Shown in pieces: positions 24,144 through 33,439 of a stretch of DNA of 33,439 nucleotides. The translations under genes were made by a program, and so were the position numbers. The notes beneath the pieces were generated by a model. It worked only from the letters and a program-made list of their open reading frames with translations. It ran no database searches and was not told the DNA's origin. Position 1 is the stretch's first letter; each line of letters begins with the position of its first letter. Origin of the DNA: an uncultured Gemmatimonadota bacterium (lineage in GTDB: Bacteria > Gemmatimonadota > Gemmatimonadetes > Longimicrobiales > Longimicrobiaceae); the NCBI GenBank assembly GCA_902805735.1, contig CADCTW010000176.1:1-33439 (forward strand). Direction: 5' to 3'.

Positions 24144-24209
24144 TCCCGTTCTGTGCATCCGCCGGATGGCGGCGTGCACCCTTCGCCGTTACCCCTCGCC
24201 GAGGACCGC

Positions 24210-24902
24210 ATGGCTTCGCCCTCCGTAGCACGTACCCGCCGCGTACCCGCTTCCATCGAGTCCGACGACGCATTCGCGATGCGCGCGGCCGAGGTGGGCG
24301 ACTGGGCGAAGCGCAACGTCCGCAGGATCATGATGGTGGCCGGCGCGCTGGGCGCGGTGCTCCTGCTGGCGATCGGCTACTTCTACATGCAGGCGCAGAA
24401 GAGCGCGAAGGCCTCCGCCGAGTACCTGCAGGTGGGCGCCGGCGCCACGCCGGGCCCGCAGGGGATCCAGGAGCTGGAGCGCTTCGTGGCGCGCTTCGGC
24501 GGCACCAACGAGGGGAACGAGGCGCGCCTGCAGCTCGCCGGGCTGTACCTGGACGCCAACCAGGCGCCCAAGGCCCTGCCACACGCCCGCGAAGTGGCGA
24601 GCTCCGGCGGCGTGTTCGAGTACCAGGGGCAGATGATGCTGGGCGCCGTGCTGCACCGCACCGGCGACCGCAACGGCGCCCTGGCCGCGTACCGCGACGC
24701 CGCCGCGGCCACCGAGATCGACTTCCAGCGCGCCGAGGCGCTGAGCCAGGCCGCCCTCCTCAACGAGACGGCGGGGCAATGGCAGGCCGCGGTGGAGCTG
24801 TACCGCGAGATGCTCGAGGACACCGAGGAGGGGTCGATGGACCGCTCCATCGTGGAGATGCGCCTGGCCGAGGCCGAAGCGCGTCTGCCGGCCCGCCGCT
24901 AA
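24210..24902 (+). CDS. TPR-containing membrane protein, YfgM-like
   Basis: Predicted 230-aa protein anchored by one membrane segment at about residues 36-58 (IMMVAGALGAVLLLAIGYFYM), with the N-terminus inside and a periplasmic helical-repeat domain behind it. Repeats with TPR character run from about residue 75 to 220 (EARLQLAGLYLDANQAPKAL, MLGAVLHRTGDRNGALAAYR, AALLNETAGQWQAAVELYR). This layout matches the YfgM/TPR_21 type that associates with the Sec translocon in E. coli; equivalence is inference. ATG 24210 is preferred because GAGGA precedes it and the earlier in-frame ATG at 24153 would overlap the expected transcription start. lgt follows 18 nt after the stop, so the two probably share a transcript. 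Confidence 0.8.
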   Translation: MASPSVARTRRVPASIESDDAFAMRAAEVGDWAKRNVRRIMMVAGALGAVLLLAIGYFYMQAQKSAKASAEYLQVGAGATPGPQGIQELERFVARFGGTNEGNEARLQLAGLYLDANQAPKALPHAREVASSGGVFEYQGQMMLGAVLHRTGDRNGALAAYRDAAAATEIDFQRAEALSQAALLNETAGQWQAAVELYREMLEDTEEGSMDRSIVEMRLAEAEARLPARR

Positions 24903-24920
24903 GACGGGCCTTCCCGGCCC

Positions 24921-25865
24921 GTGCTGGAGATCCGCTACCCGCACATCGATCCCGTAGCGATCGACCTGCCGGGTCCGCTGGACGTGCGGTGGTACGGGCT
25001 GGGATACATGGTGGCTTTCGGCGTGGGGTTCCTGGTCCTGCGCCGCCTGGCCCGGAGGCGCTTCCTGAAGCTTGATCCGAACGCGGTGGGCGACCTGATC
25101 TTCGCCCTCGTGCTCGGCGTCATCCTCGGGGGGCGCCTCGGCTACATCCTCTTCTACGATTTCCCCAGCTTCGCCCAGAACCCGCTCTCCATCCTCCGCG
25201 TATGGGAGGGCGGCCTGGCCTTCCATGGCGGGCTGGTGGGCGCCATCGTCGCCGGCGGCGTCTTCGCGCGGCAGCACGGGGCCACGCCGCTGAACGTGGG
25301 CGACGGGATCGCGCTGGGCGTGTGCCCCGGCATCTTCGCCGTGCGCGTGGCCAACTTCGTCAACGGCGAGCTCTTTGGCCGCGTGGCCGACCCCGGCGTC
25401 CCCTGGGCCATGCGCTTCCCCACGGACCCCGCTGCCACCGGCCTGCTGGGCGCCGGCGGCACCCTGCGCGACCGCGAGCGGATCATCGAGTCCGCGTACG
25501 ATTCCGGCCAGTGGGACGCCATCCGCCACCAGGTCCCCCTCCGCCACCCCTCGCAGCTGTACGAGGCGCTGGGCGAGGGGCTGCTGCTGGGCCTGGTGCT
25601 GTGGGCGCTCTTCCGCTGGTCCGCGCGCCGCGGGCACCCGCTGGCCGAGGGTTTCTTCGGCGGCGTCTTCCTGCTGGGCTACGGCCTGGTGCGGACGTTT
25701 TTGGAGCTCTTCCGCCAGCCGGACGCGCAGTTCACGGGCAACGGCGACCCCCTGGGCACGGTGCTCGGCCCCCTGACCATGGGCCAGACCCTGTCGCTCG
25801 CCATGATCCTGGCCGGGATCTTTTTCATCGTGCGCGGGTGGCGGAGGCGCGGCGTTTCAGCCTGA
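24921..25865 (+). CDS. lgt: Prolipoprotein diacylglyceryl transferase Lgt
   Basis: Predicted 314-aa inner-membrane enzyme that attaches diacylglycerol from phosphatidylglycerol to the lipobox cysteine of prolipoproteins. Visible signature elements are RWYGLGYMVAF near residue 24, GGRLGYILFYDF near 73, FHGGLVGAI with H102, and the Lgt signature VRVANFVNGELFGR, with R142, N145, N148 and E150. HPSQLYEALGEG follows near 210, with VRTFLELFRQPD near 256. The signature usually reads GRxGNF; this copy has V-R-V-A-N-F, so two glycines are replaced while the charged and Asn positions remain. It starts with GTG. It has seven or so hydrophobic segments and full family length. The lipoprotein at 32368 would be a substrate. 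Confidence 0.96.
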   Translation: MLEIRYPHIDPVAIDLPGPLDVRWYGLGYMVAFGVGFLVLRRLARRRFLKLDPNAVGDLIFALVLGVILGGRLGYILFYDFPSFAQNPLSILRVWEGGLAFHGGLVGAIVAGGVFARQHGATPLNVGDGIALGVCPGIFAVRVANFVNGELFGRVADPGVPWAMRFPTDPAATGLLGAGGTLRDRERIIESAYDSGQWDAIRHQVPLRHPSQLYEALGEGLLLGLVLWALFRWSARRGHPLAEGFFGGVFLLGYGLVRTFLELFRQPDAQFTGNGDPLGTVLGPLTMGQTLSLAMILAGIFFIVRGWRRRGVSA

Positions 25866-25876
25866 GAACGGCAGCC

Positions 25877-25894
25877 TCACACAGAGACACAGAG
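25877..25894. repeat. Family B half-element (TCACACAGAGACACAGAG)
   Basis: These 18 nt are identical to the start of the left arm of the 29-bp inverted repeat at 26963, but no complementary arm lies nearby. It is best read as a truncated or solo copy of the same dispersed repeat, 11 nt after the lgt stop. Confidence 0.7.
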
Positions 25895-25956
25895 AGAGGC
25901 GGCCGGAGACGTTACATCGCCGGGTCCCGCCGCGTCGCGCCGACAAGGAAGATGCG

Positions 25957-25988
25957 CCCCCCTCTCCCAGCGGTTTGGGAGAGGGGGG
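25957..25988. repeat. Family D hairpin, truncated copy
   Basis: A perfect 13-bp stem (CCCCCCTCTCCCA, 25957-25969, with 25976-25988) with a 6-nt loop. The right side continues as GGGAGAGGGGGTC, then seven G, then TGAGGGCCC. That matches the right arm of the much longer hairpin at 33296-33377 except for one inserted T and one C/T change. The matching outer left arm is missing here, so this copy looks truncated. It lies between lgt and the CDF gene. Confidence 0.8.
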
Positions 25989-26042
25989 TCGGGGGGGTGA
26001 GGGCCCTCCCGCACGTATTCACCCGGAAACCGATCCACGACG

Positions 26043-26954
26043 ATGGGCGCTGGACATCACCACGGGCACGGGCACGCGCACGGCGCGCATGGAAACCGGC
26101 GGCGGCTGGGCGTGGTGCTCGTGCTGGCGGCGGTCTACATGGTGGCGGAGGCGGTAGGCGGGTACCTGGCGGGCTCGCTGGCGCTGCTGGCCGACGCGGG
26201 GCACATGCTTTCGGACGTGGGGGCGCTGGCCCTCTCGCTCTTCGCGGTGTGGATCGCACACCGGCCGGCCACCCCGCAGCGCACCTACGGCTACCATCGC
26301 ACGGAGATCCTGGCCGCGCTCGCCAACGGCGCCACCCTGATCGCCATCTCCCTCTTCATCTTCGTGGAAGCCTTCCAGCGCCTGCGTGAGCCGCAGCCGG
26401 TGCAGGGCGCGCTGGTGATGTGGATCGCTGCGGGCGGCCTGGCGGTGAACCTGGTGGGGATGTGGGTGCTGCACGGCGGGCGCGGCGACAACCTCAACAT
26501 CCGCGGCGCCTGGCTGCACATGCTCACCGACGCGCTGGGGAGCGTGGGCGCCCTCGCGGGTGGCGCGGCCGTGTGGGCGTTCGGCTGGTACTGGGCGGAC
26601 CCCGCCGTGTCCGTGCTGATCGGCGCGCTGGTGATCTACGCGTCGTGGGGCCTGCTGCGGGAGAGCGTCGCCGTGCTCCTGGAGGGCACCCCCTCCCACA
26701 TCGACCTGCACGAGGTGCGCGCCGCCATGGTGCAGGTGGACGGCGTGGAAGCCGTCCACGACCTCCACGTGTGGACCATCACCAGCGGCATGGAGGCGAT
26801 GAGCGGCCACGTCGTCGTCGGCGACAGCCGCCGCGACGACATCCTGGCCGAGCTCCACCGCCTCCTCCACGACCGCTTCGGCCTGCATCACCTCACGATC
26901 CAGCTGGAGCCGCGGGGCTTCCAGGAATCCGGCTGCATCACGGCCGGCTGCTGA
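26043..26954 (+). CDS. CDF-family metal efflux transporter (CzcD/ZitB-like)
   Basis: Predicted 303-aa cation diffusion facilitator exporting Zn2+ or a similar divalent metal in exchange for protons at the inner membrane. The N-terminus is His-rich (GHHHGHGHAHGAHG, residues 4-17), a likely metal-binding lead. Six membrane segments follow from about residue 22. The transport site is in LLADAGHMLSDVGAL (TM2, near 48-62) and LHMLTDALGSVGAL (TM5, near 158-171), each giving the H-x-x-x-D pair of Zn-type CDFs. The cytoplasmic C-terminal domain (about 212-295) contains VHDLHVWTITSGMEAMSGHV, typical of CzcD. It ends near a 29-bp inverted repeat shared with the convergent GroES-like gene. Confidence 0.93.
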   Translation: MGAGHHHGHGHAHGAHGNRRRLGVVLVLAAVYMVAEAVGGYLAGSLALLADAGHMLSDVGALALSLFAVWIAHRPATPQRTYGYHRTEILAALANGATLIAISLFIFVEAFQRLREPQPVQGALVMWIAAGGLAVNLVGMWVLHGGRGDNLNIRGAWLHMLTDALGSVGALAGGAAVWAFGWYWADPAVSVLIGALVIYASWGLLRESVAVLLEGTPSHIDLHEVRAAMVQVDGVEAVHDLHVWTITSGMEAMSGHVVVGDSRRDDILAELHRLLHDRFGLHHLTIQLEPRGFQESGCITAGC

Positions 26955-26962
26955 AAAAGAGG

Positions 26963-27027
26963 TCACACAGAGACACAGAGGCACAGAGGAAAACGATCTT
27001 CCTCTGTGCCTCTGTGTCTCTGTGTGA
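26963..27027. terminator. 29-bp perfect inverted repeat, bidirectional terminator candidate (family B)
   Basis: Arms 26963-26991 and 26999-27027 are exact reverse complements with a 7-nt loop. The arms are built from short CACAGAG and GACACAGAG words. The element lies between two convergent genes, 8 nt after the CDF stop and 3 nt before the GroES-like stop on the other strand, so it could end both transcripts. Short T/A runs are present only at the base of the loop. A truncated half-copy is at 25877. Confidence 0.85.
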
Positions 27028-27030
27028 GAT

Positions 27031-27390
27031 TCAGGGCAGCCTGTCCCGGATGAGGAGCAGGATCGCCGCGTGGGGGACGATCATGTACTTGCTGCCGTCG
27101 ATCTCCACCTCCACGGCTTCGCGGCGGAGGAAGATGGCGAGGTCGCCCTTGTCGGCCTGCAGCGGGACGTAGCGGATCTCGGAGCGGCCGCCGGCGCGGG
27201 ACCAGGGCTCGCCCACGGCGGCGGGCTCGGAGGTGGGGTAGCCGGGGCCCACGTTCACCACGTGGCCGCTCATCACCTTCTCGCCCTCGGCCACGCCCTG
27301 CGGCAGGTACAGGCCGGACGCCGTCTTGCTGCTCTCCTCCTCCGGCTTCACGAGGACCTTGTCCCCGATCAGGATCACTTCCCGGCTCAT
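27031..27390 (-). CDS. GroES-family co-chaperonin-like protein, stand-alone
   Basis: Predicted 119-aa protein of the chaperonin-10 fold. The N-terminus MSREVILIGDKVLVKPEEESSKT and the ASGLYLPQGVAEGEKVMSGHVVNVGPG segment match the GroES core, including the mobile-loop region and glycine-rich strand. Compared with the usual length of about 95 aa it carries extra sequence near residues 55-85 (TSEPAAVGEPW..., DKGDLAIFLRREAVEVEIDGSKY). It ends in YMIVPHAAILLLIRD, which differs from the usual GroES end. No groEL is adjacent; it is divergent from aconitase and convergent with the CDF gene. The ATG at 27390 is chosen because the GroES homology begins there. It may be an alternative co-chaperonin. Whether it works with GroEL is unknown. 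Confidence 0.82.
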   Translation of the reverse strand: MSREVILIGDKVLVKPEEESSKTASGLYLPQGVAEGEKVMSGHVVNVGPGYPTSEPAAVGEPWSRAGGRSEIRYVPLQADKGDLAIFLRREAVEVEIDGSKYMIVPHAAILLLIRDRLP

Positions 27391-27492
27391 GCGCTCTGTT
27401 GTGCGGGTAAGACGATGGGTTCCGCCGCTGAAGATGGGCCGGGGGCGCACCGCGCGTCAACACGTGTATCCGCGCTGGCGGGGGCCCTGCGA

Positions 27493-27510
27493 GGGGCGTA
27501 GATTCGCCCC
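27493..27510 (+). promoter_or_regulatory. Candidate -10 flanked by a short palindrome, before acnA
   Basis: TAGATT (27499-27504) is a -10-like word (4 of 6) placed exactly between GGGGCG and CGCCCC, a perfect 6-bp inverted repeat. It would give a leader of about 50 nt before the aconitase ATG. No good -35 is seen. The palindrome could be an operator over the -10, but this single case is weak evidence. Confidence 0.25.
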
Positions 27511-27538
27511 TTGATGCGCAGGGCAGACCTGACAGTGA

Positions 27539-30487
<2,949 letters not shown>

Positions 30488-30499
30488 ACAGCAGTGCCT

Positions 30500-30551
30500 A
30501 GTGCCCAGTGCCTAGTGCCCAGTAACGACTAGGCACTAGGCACTGGGCACT
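30500..30551. repeat. CTAGGCA-heptamer hairpin after acnA (family C)
   Basis: Arms 30500-30519 and 30532-30551 are a 20-bp perfect inverted repeat with a 12-nt loop. Both arms are made of 7-bp units: TGCCTAG/TGCCCAG on the left, CTAGGCA/CTGGGCA on the right, with decaying units continuing to about 30563. It shares its unit with the array at 5851. It begins 12 nt after the aconitase stop and could act as a terminator. Confidence 0.85.
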
Positions 30552-30586
30552 GAGCACTCGGTACTCATCGCACCGGGAGTCCCCTT

Positions 30587-31609
30587 TTGCCGAATCAGAC
30601 CTTTCGTCCGCGCGGCACCCCCGGGCCGTCGCTGCTGGGGCCCGGCGCGGAGTTCGACCTCATCCGCCGCTTTCTGCCCGCGGCGGCCGCCACGCGCGAC
30701 GACGTGCGCGTGGGGCCCGGCGACGACTGCGCGGTGGTGGCGGGGGAGGGGATCGCCCTCTCCAGCGACCTCAGCGTGGAGGAGGTGCACTTCCGGCGCG
30801 AGTGGCTGGCACCGGAGCTGATCGGCTTCCGCGCGGCGGCGGCGGCGCTCAGCGACCTCGCGGCGGTGGCGGCGCGGCCCATCGGGGTGATGGCGTCCGT
30901 GGCCGTGGCGGAGGCGGACGCGGGGCCGTTCGTTGTGTCCGTGATGGAGGGGGTGCGGCGCGCCGCCGACTCCGTGGGCGCGGCGCTGCTGGGCGGCGAC
31001 CTCACGCGCTCCCCCGGTCCGCTGATGATCGACATCACCGTGGTGGGCGAGGTGGCGCGGCCCGTGCTGCGCTCCGGCGCGCACCACGGCGACGAGGTGT
31101 GGGTGACGGGGGAGCTGGGCGGGGCGGCGGCGTGCGTGTCGCGGCTCATGGAGGGGCGGCGTGCGCCGCGCGATGCGTGGGCGCGCTTCGCCGAGCCGCG
31201 AGCCCGGGTGCGCGAGGCGCGGTGGCTGGCCGAGCGCGGCGTCCCCACGGCCATGCTCGACCTGTCGGACGGGCTGGCGGGCGACGCGGCGCACCTGGCG
31301 GCGGCCAGCGGGGTGGTCGTGCTGCTGGTGCCCGAGCTGGTGCCGGTGCACCCGGCGGCGGCGCGGGGGCGGTCGCGCCGGGCGGGGCTGGACATGGCGC
31401 TGGGGGGCGGCGAAGACTACGAGCTCTGCTTCACGGCGGCGCCGGGGTGCGTGGAGCCGCTGCGGCGCGACTTCGAGCAGAGCTTCGAGCTCCCGCTCCG
31501 CTGCGTGGGGCGCATCGGGCACGGAGACGGCGTGTGGTGGGTGGATGCCGAGGGGCACCGCCGCCCCATGACGAGCCGGGGCTTCGGCCACTTCCGCGAG
31601 CGGCGGTGA
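30587..31609 (+). CDS. thiL: Thiamine-monophosphate kinase ThiL
   Basis: Predicted 340-aa cytoplasmic enzyme making thiamine diphosphate from thiamine monophosphate with ATP. It has the PurM/ThiL-type fold: EFDLIRRFLP near residue 22, GPGDDCAVVAG near 44, SSDLSVEEVHF near 59 (the metal/phosphate-binding Asp), LSDLAAVAARPIGVMASVAV near 88, LLGGDLTRSP near 134, and LDLSDGLAGDAAHLA near 224. GGGEDYELCF near 272 is the C-terminal signature. It starts with TTG at 30587 behind GGGAG (30575-30579). Its TGA overlaps the GTG of the acyltransferase gene (GTGA, 31606-31609), so the two are probably coupled. Confidence 0.92.
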   Translation: MPNQTFRPRGTPGPSLLGPGAEFDLIRRFLPAAAATRDDVRVGPGDDCAVVAGEGIALSSDLSVEEVHFRREWLAPELIGFRAAAAALSDLAAVAARPIGVMASVAVAEADAGPFVVSVMEGVRRAADSVGAALLGGDLTRSPGPLMIDITVVGEVARPVLRSGAHHGDEVWVTGELGGAAACVSRLMEGRRAPRDAWARFAEPRARVREARWLAERGVPTAMLDLSDGLAGDAAHLAAASGVVVLLVPELVPVHPAAARGRSRRAGLDMALGGGEDYELCFTAAPGCVEPLRRDFEQSFELPLRCVGRIGHGDGVWWVDAEGHRRPMTSRGFGHFRERR

Positions 31610-32325
31610 TCCGCACCCTGTGGACGGCGATCGCCGGGAGCGCGGCGCTCTTCTTCCTCGGCGTGCAGGTGCTCTACCACGCCACGTTCGGCGACCGGCC
31701 CACCGAGTGGTACGTGGACATGACACGGCGCTGGGCACGCGTGATCCTGCGCGCCAGCGGGTGCGACGTGGTGGTGCAGGGGATGGAGCACGTGCACCCG
31801 GGCCAGCCGCAGGTGATCGTCGCCAACCACGTCTCCTGGTTCGACGTCTTCGCCATCGCCGCCGTGGTGGAGGTGCCCTACCACTTCGTCGCCAAGAAGG
31901 AGCTGGAGCGCATCCCCCTCTTCGGCGCGTCGTGGAAGGCCGCGGGGCACATCTCCATCGACCGCTCCGACCGGGAGCGCGCCTACGCTAGCCTGGCCCG
32001 GGCGGCCGAGAAGATCCGCCGCGACCGCAGCGCCGTGATCATCTTTCCCGAGGGCACGCGCTCCCGCAGCGGCCGGCTGCAGCCCTTCAAGAAGGGGGCG
32101 TTCCAGCTCGCCGCCGGCTCCGGCGTCCCCATCGTCCCCGCCGTGGTCTCGGGAAGCTTCCGGATCATGCCCCCCGGAAGCTGGATCATCCGCCCCGACA
32201 CCATCTACGTCCGCTTCCTCCCCCCGGTCCCCGCGGACCAGGCACCGGACGCGCAGGCGCTGCTGGACCAGGTCCACGCCCTGATGGTCCGCGAGCTGGT
32301 GCACGACCGCGCCCTCCACCCGTAG
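31606..32325 (+). CDS. Lysophospholipid acyltransferase, PlsC type
   Basis: Predicted 239-aa membrane-bound 1-acyl-sn-glycerol-3-phosphate acyltransferase-like enzyme that adds the second acyl chain to form phosphatidic acid. One hydrophobic segment lies at about residues 5-25 (WTAIAGSAALFFLGVQVLY). The acyltransferase motifs are ANHVSWFD (HX4D, near 76-83), then IPLFGASWKAAGHISIDRSDRERA, then the glycerol-phosphate motif FPEGTRSRSGRLQPFKKG near 147-164 and IVPAVVSGS near 175. It starts with GTG inside the thiL stop. The specific acceptor could differ from lysophosphatidic acid (for example an ornithine lipid), which sequence does not settle. Confidence 0.9.
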   Translation: MIRTLWTAIAGSAALFFLGVQVLYHATFGDRPTEWYVDMTRRWARVILRASGCDVVVQGMEHVHPGQPQVIVANHVSWFDVFAIAAVVEVPYHFVAKKELERIPLFGASWKAAGHISIDRSDRERAYASLARAAEKIRRDRSAVIIFPEGTRSRSGRLQPFKKGAFQLAAGSGVPIVPAVVSGSFRIMPPGSWIIRPDTIYVRFLPPVPADQAPDAQALLDQVHALMVRELVHDRALHP

Positions 32326-32367
32326 CGCCTCCCTCCGCCGGGCACGGATGCTGCCCCTCCCGCCGCC

Positions 32368-33288
32368 ATGCGCACCTTCCTCGCCCTCGCCGTCCTCCTG
32401 GCCGCCTGCGGCTCCGGGTCCGAGCCCATCACCGTGAGGGGCGACTTCGCCTCCCCCGCGACGGCGCCGGGGCGCGTGTACGCCCTGGAGGCGCGCGTGG
32501 ACGCGGAGGTCAAGGACGGATCGTTCGAGCTGGGCGGCCTCGCCACCAGCCCCATCTCGCTGCGCATGGTGCAGAACGGCGACACGGTGGGCAAGGTGGA
32601 CATCGCCGACCTGCCGCCGGGTGCGGGGCTGGTGCTGCACGGCCTGCGCAGCGACCCGCGCTCCGGCCGCGCCTTCCCCGCGACGGTGGAGCTCTCCGGC
32701 GCCCGCGTGGTGCGCGTCAACGGCATCCGCATGATGAACCCCGACGCCCTCCCCGGCTCGGTGGATGGTTCCGGCATCGTGCTCGCCGCCGCGTCGGACC
32801 GCTCCGCCCTCCTGGTGCGCGCCACCGACGAGCGGCTCCCCGACCTGCGCGTCGTCGTCACCCCCACCACCTCCATCCTCACCCCCGACAGCCTCGACGC
32901 CGACCTCCGCGAGCTCTCCATCGGCGATTCCGTCCACGTGCTCGGCCCCACCGAGCGCGGCTTCGTCGTCACCGACCGCCTCACCCTCCTCGACGCCTCC
33001 CCCGCCTCCACCGTCTCGTCCGCCTCCGGGGAGGACCGGGACGAGCCGCGGGAAGCGCGCTCCGGGCCCTCTGCGGTGCCCGCCGTCGCTCCGGTGGTCC
33101 GTACATCTACGCATGCGGTGCGGAGCGCACCCGTGGTGCGGCGCGAGCGCCGCGACGGGCAGGGAGAGGAGCGCGGGGAGGGGCGCGGGCGGGGGCGCGA
33201 CGAGGAGCGGAAGCGCGACGAGGAACGGGGGCGGGGCAGGGGGAACGGGGGTGGGAACGGCAAGGGGAACAAGAAGGGGAAGGGGTAG
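32368..33288 (+). CDS. Predicted lipoprotein with DUF5666-like region and Arg/Gly-rich tail
   Basis: Predicted 306-aa secreted lipoprotein of unknown function. The N-terminus MRTFLALAVLLAACGSGS is a lipoprotein signal with lipobox LAAC (C14). The middle, up to about residue 210, is beta-rich. The part near 148-208 (LLVRATDERLPDLRVVVTP, ISIGDSVHVLGPTERGFVVTD-like pattern) resembles DUF5666-type beta-barrel repeats. From about residue 215 the protein becomes disordered, and from about 240 it is extreme low complexity of Arg, Gly, Glu and Lys (runs such as RGEGRGRGRDEERKRDEERG), ending in GNGKGNKKGKG. The tail is strongly positive and could bind polyanions or surface glycans. A long hairpin starts 8 nt after the stop. 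Confidence 0.75.
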   Translation: MRTFLALAVLLAACGSGSEPITVRGDFASPATAPGRVYALEARVDAEVKDGSFELGGLATSPISLRMVQNGDTVGKVDIADLPPGAGLVLHGLRSDPRSGRAFPATVELSGARVVRVNGIRMMNPDALPGSVDGSGIVLAAASDRSALLVRATDERLPDLRVVVTPTTSILTPDSLDADLRELSIGDSVHVLGPTERGFVVTDRLTLLDASPASTVSSASGEDRDEPREARSGPSAVPAVAPVVRTSTHAVRSAPVVRRERRDGQGEERGEGRGRGRDEERKRDEERGRGRGNGGGNGKGNKKGKG

Positions 33289-33295
33289 AGCGCGC

Positions 33296-33377
33296 TGAGA
33301 GGGGGCCCTCACCCCCCCGACCCCCACTCTCCCGATAACGGGAGAGTGGGGGTTGGGGGGGTGAGGGCCCCCTCTCA
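33296..33377. repeat. 39-bp near-perfect inverted repeat, family D hairpin, possible terminator
   Basis: Arms 33296-33334 and 33339-33377 pair along 39 bp with a single G:T wobble and a 4-nt ATAA loop. Outer arms are TGAGAGGGGGCCCTCAC and its complement; inner arms are CCACTCTCCCG/CGGGAGAGTGG. It begins 8 nt after the lipoprotein stop, where it could act as a terminator. The right arm is nearly the same as 25977-26006, so this is one copy of a dispersed element, not a gene-specific hairpin. After it, to the end of the window, I see nothing I can support. Confidence 0.9.
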
Positions 33378-33439
33378 GCCCGCACCGACCCTTGCGCCTG
33401 CCGGCTAGATCCCGCTCTCCGACACCGGGGTGCGCGCCT

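Noticed and set aside
26963..27027. The perfect inverted repeat as an IS element or MITE end pair
   Set aside because: There is only a 7-nt loop between the arms, no target-site duplication is visible, and no transposase gene lies in the window. A terminator/dispersed hairpin fits better.
33385..33439. Possible gene start at the window end
   Set aside because: Too short to show any coding signal.

Overview
This is a very GC-rich chromosomal window with dense same-strand gene packing, many GTG starts and stop/start overlaps, and long hairpin repeats in most of the larger gaps. Gene content (capsule-type polysaccharide genes, Lgt, CDF transporter, AcnA, ThiL) and the hairpin families point to a Gram-negative bacterium of the Gemmatimonadota kind, possibly Longimicrobium-like. 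That placement is an inference from composition and style, because the window has no rRNA or other taxonomic marker. I see no tRNA, rRNA, CRISPR array, transposase or phage gene.

Region 1 (1-650) has no convincing gene. It holds GC-rich sequence with a repeated 18-mer, a small hairpin and a weak promoter candidate.

Region 2 (651-22114) is an exopolysaccharide/capsule locus, all on the + strand. In order it encodes a GT4 glycosyltransferase, a CapK/PaaK-like adenylate-forming enzyme, a GT2 glycosyltransferase, an O-antigen polymerase/ligase-like membrane protein, a class I methyltransferase, an FkbM methyltransferase, a GT4, a bi-domain oxidoreductase, a WbuB-like GT4, a heparinase II/III-like protein, a PglC/WcaJ-type sugar transferase, a formyltransferase, a PIG-L deacetylase, a NeuD/PglD-like acyltransferase, a DegT aminotransferase, a short Wza-like export protein, a Wzc-like tyrosine autokinase and a CpsB-type phosphatase. 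Nine genes from 7589 to 18081 are joined by overlaps or gaps of 0-3 nt. The likely product is a Wzy-type polysaccharide whose first sugar is an acylated (acetylated or formylated) amino sugar. A Wzx flippase and a sugar 4,6-dehydratase are not in the window. The first half of the locus is split by a strong hairpin at 3194-3242.

Region 3 (22118-33439) is housekeeping. A perfect terminator ends the polysaccharide locus. Then come a small unknown protein coupled to a CPA2-type cation/proton antiporter, a TPR (YfgM-like) membrane protein with lgt behind a good sigma70-like promoter, a CDF metal exporter, a convergent GroES-like gene, a divergent long aconitase, thiL coupled to a PlsC-type acyltransferase, and a lipoprotein with a charged Arg/Gly tail.

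The most interesting signals are these: (a) an in-frame copy of the 3' end of the capK-like gene at the start of the next gene; (b) four families of dispersed hairpin/heptamer repeats, including a 29-bp perfect and a 39-bp near-perfect inverted repeat; (c) an aconitase carrying a short [13 protein letters not shown] tail; (d) a formyltransferase with a substituted catalytic Asn coupled to a deacetylase; (e) a heparinase-fold protein embedded in a polysaccharide synthesis unit. I did not find a clearly new defence or mobile system.
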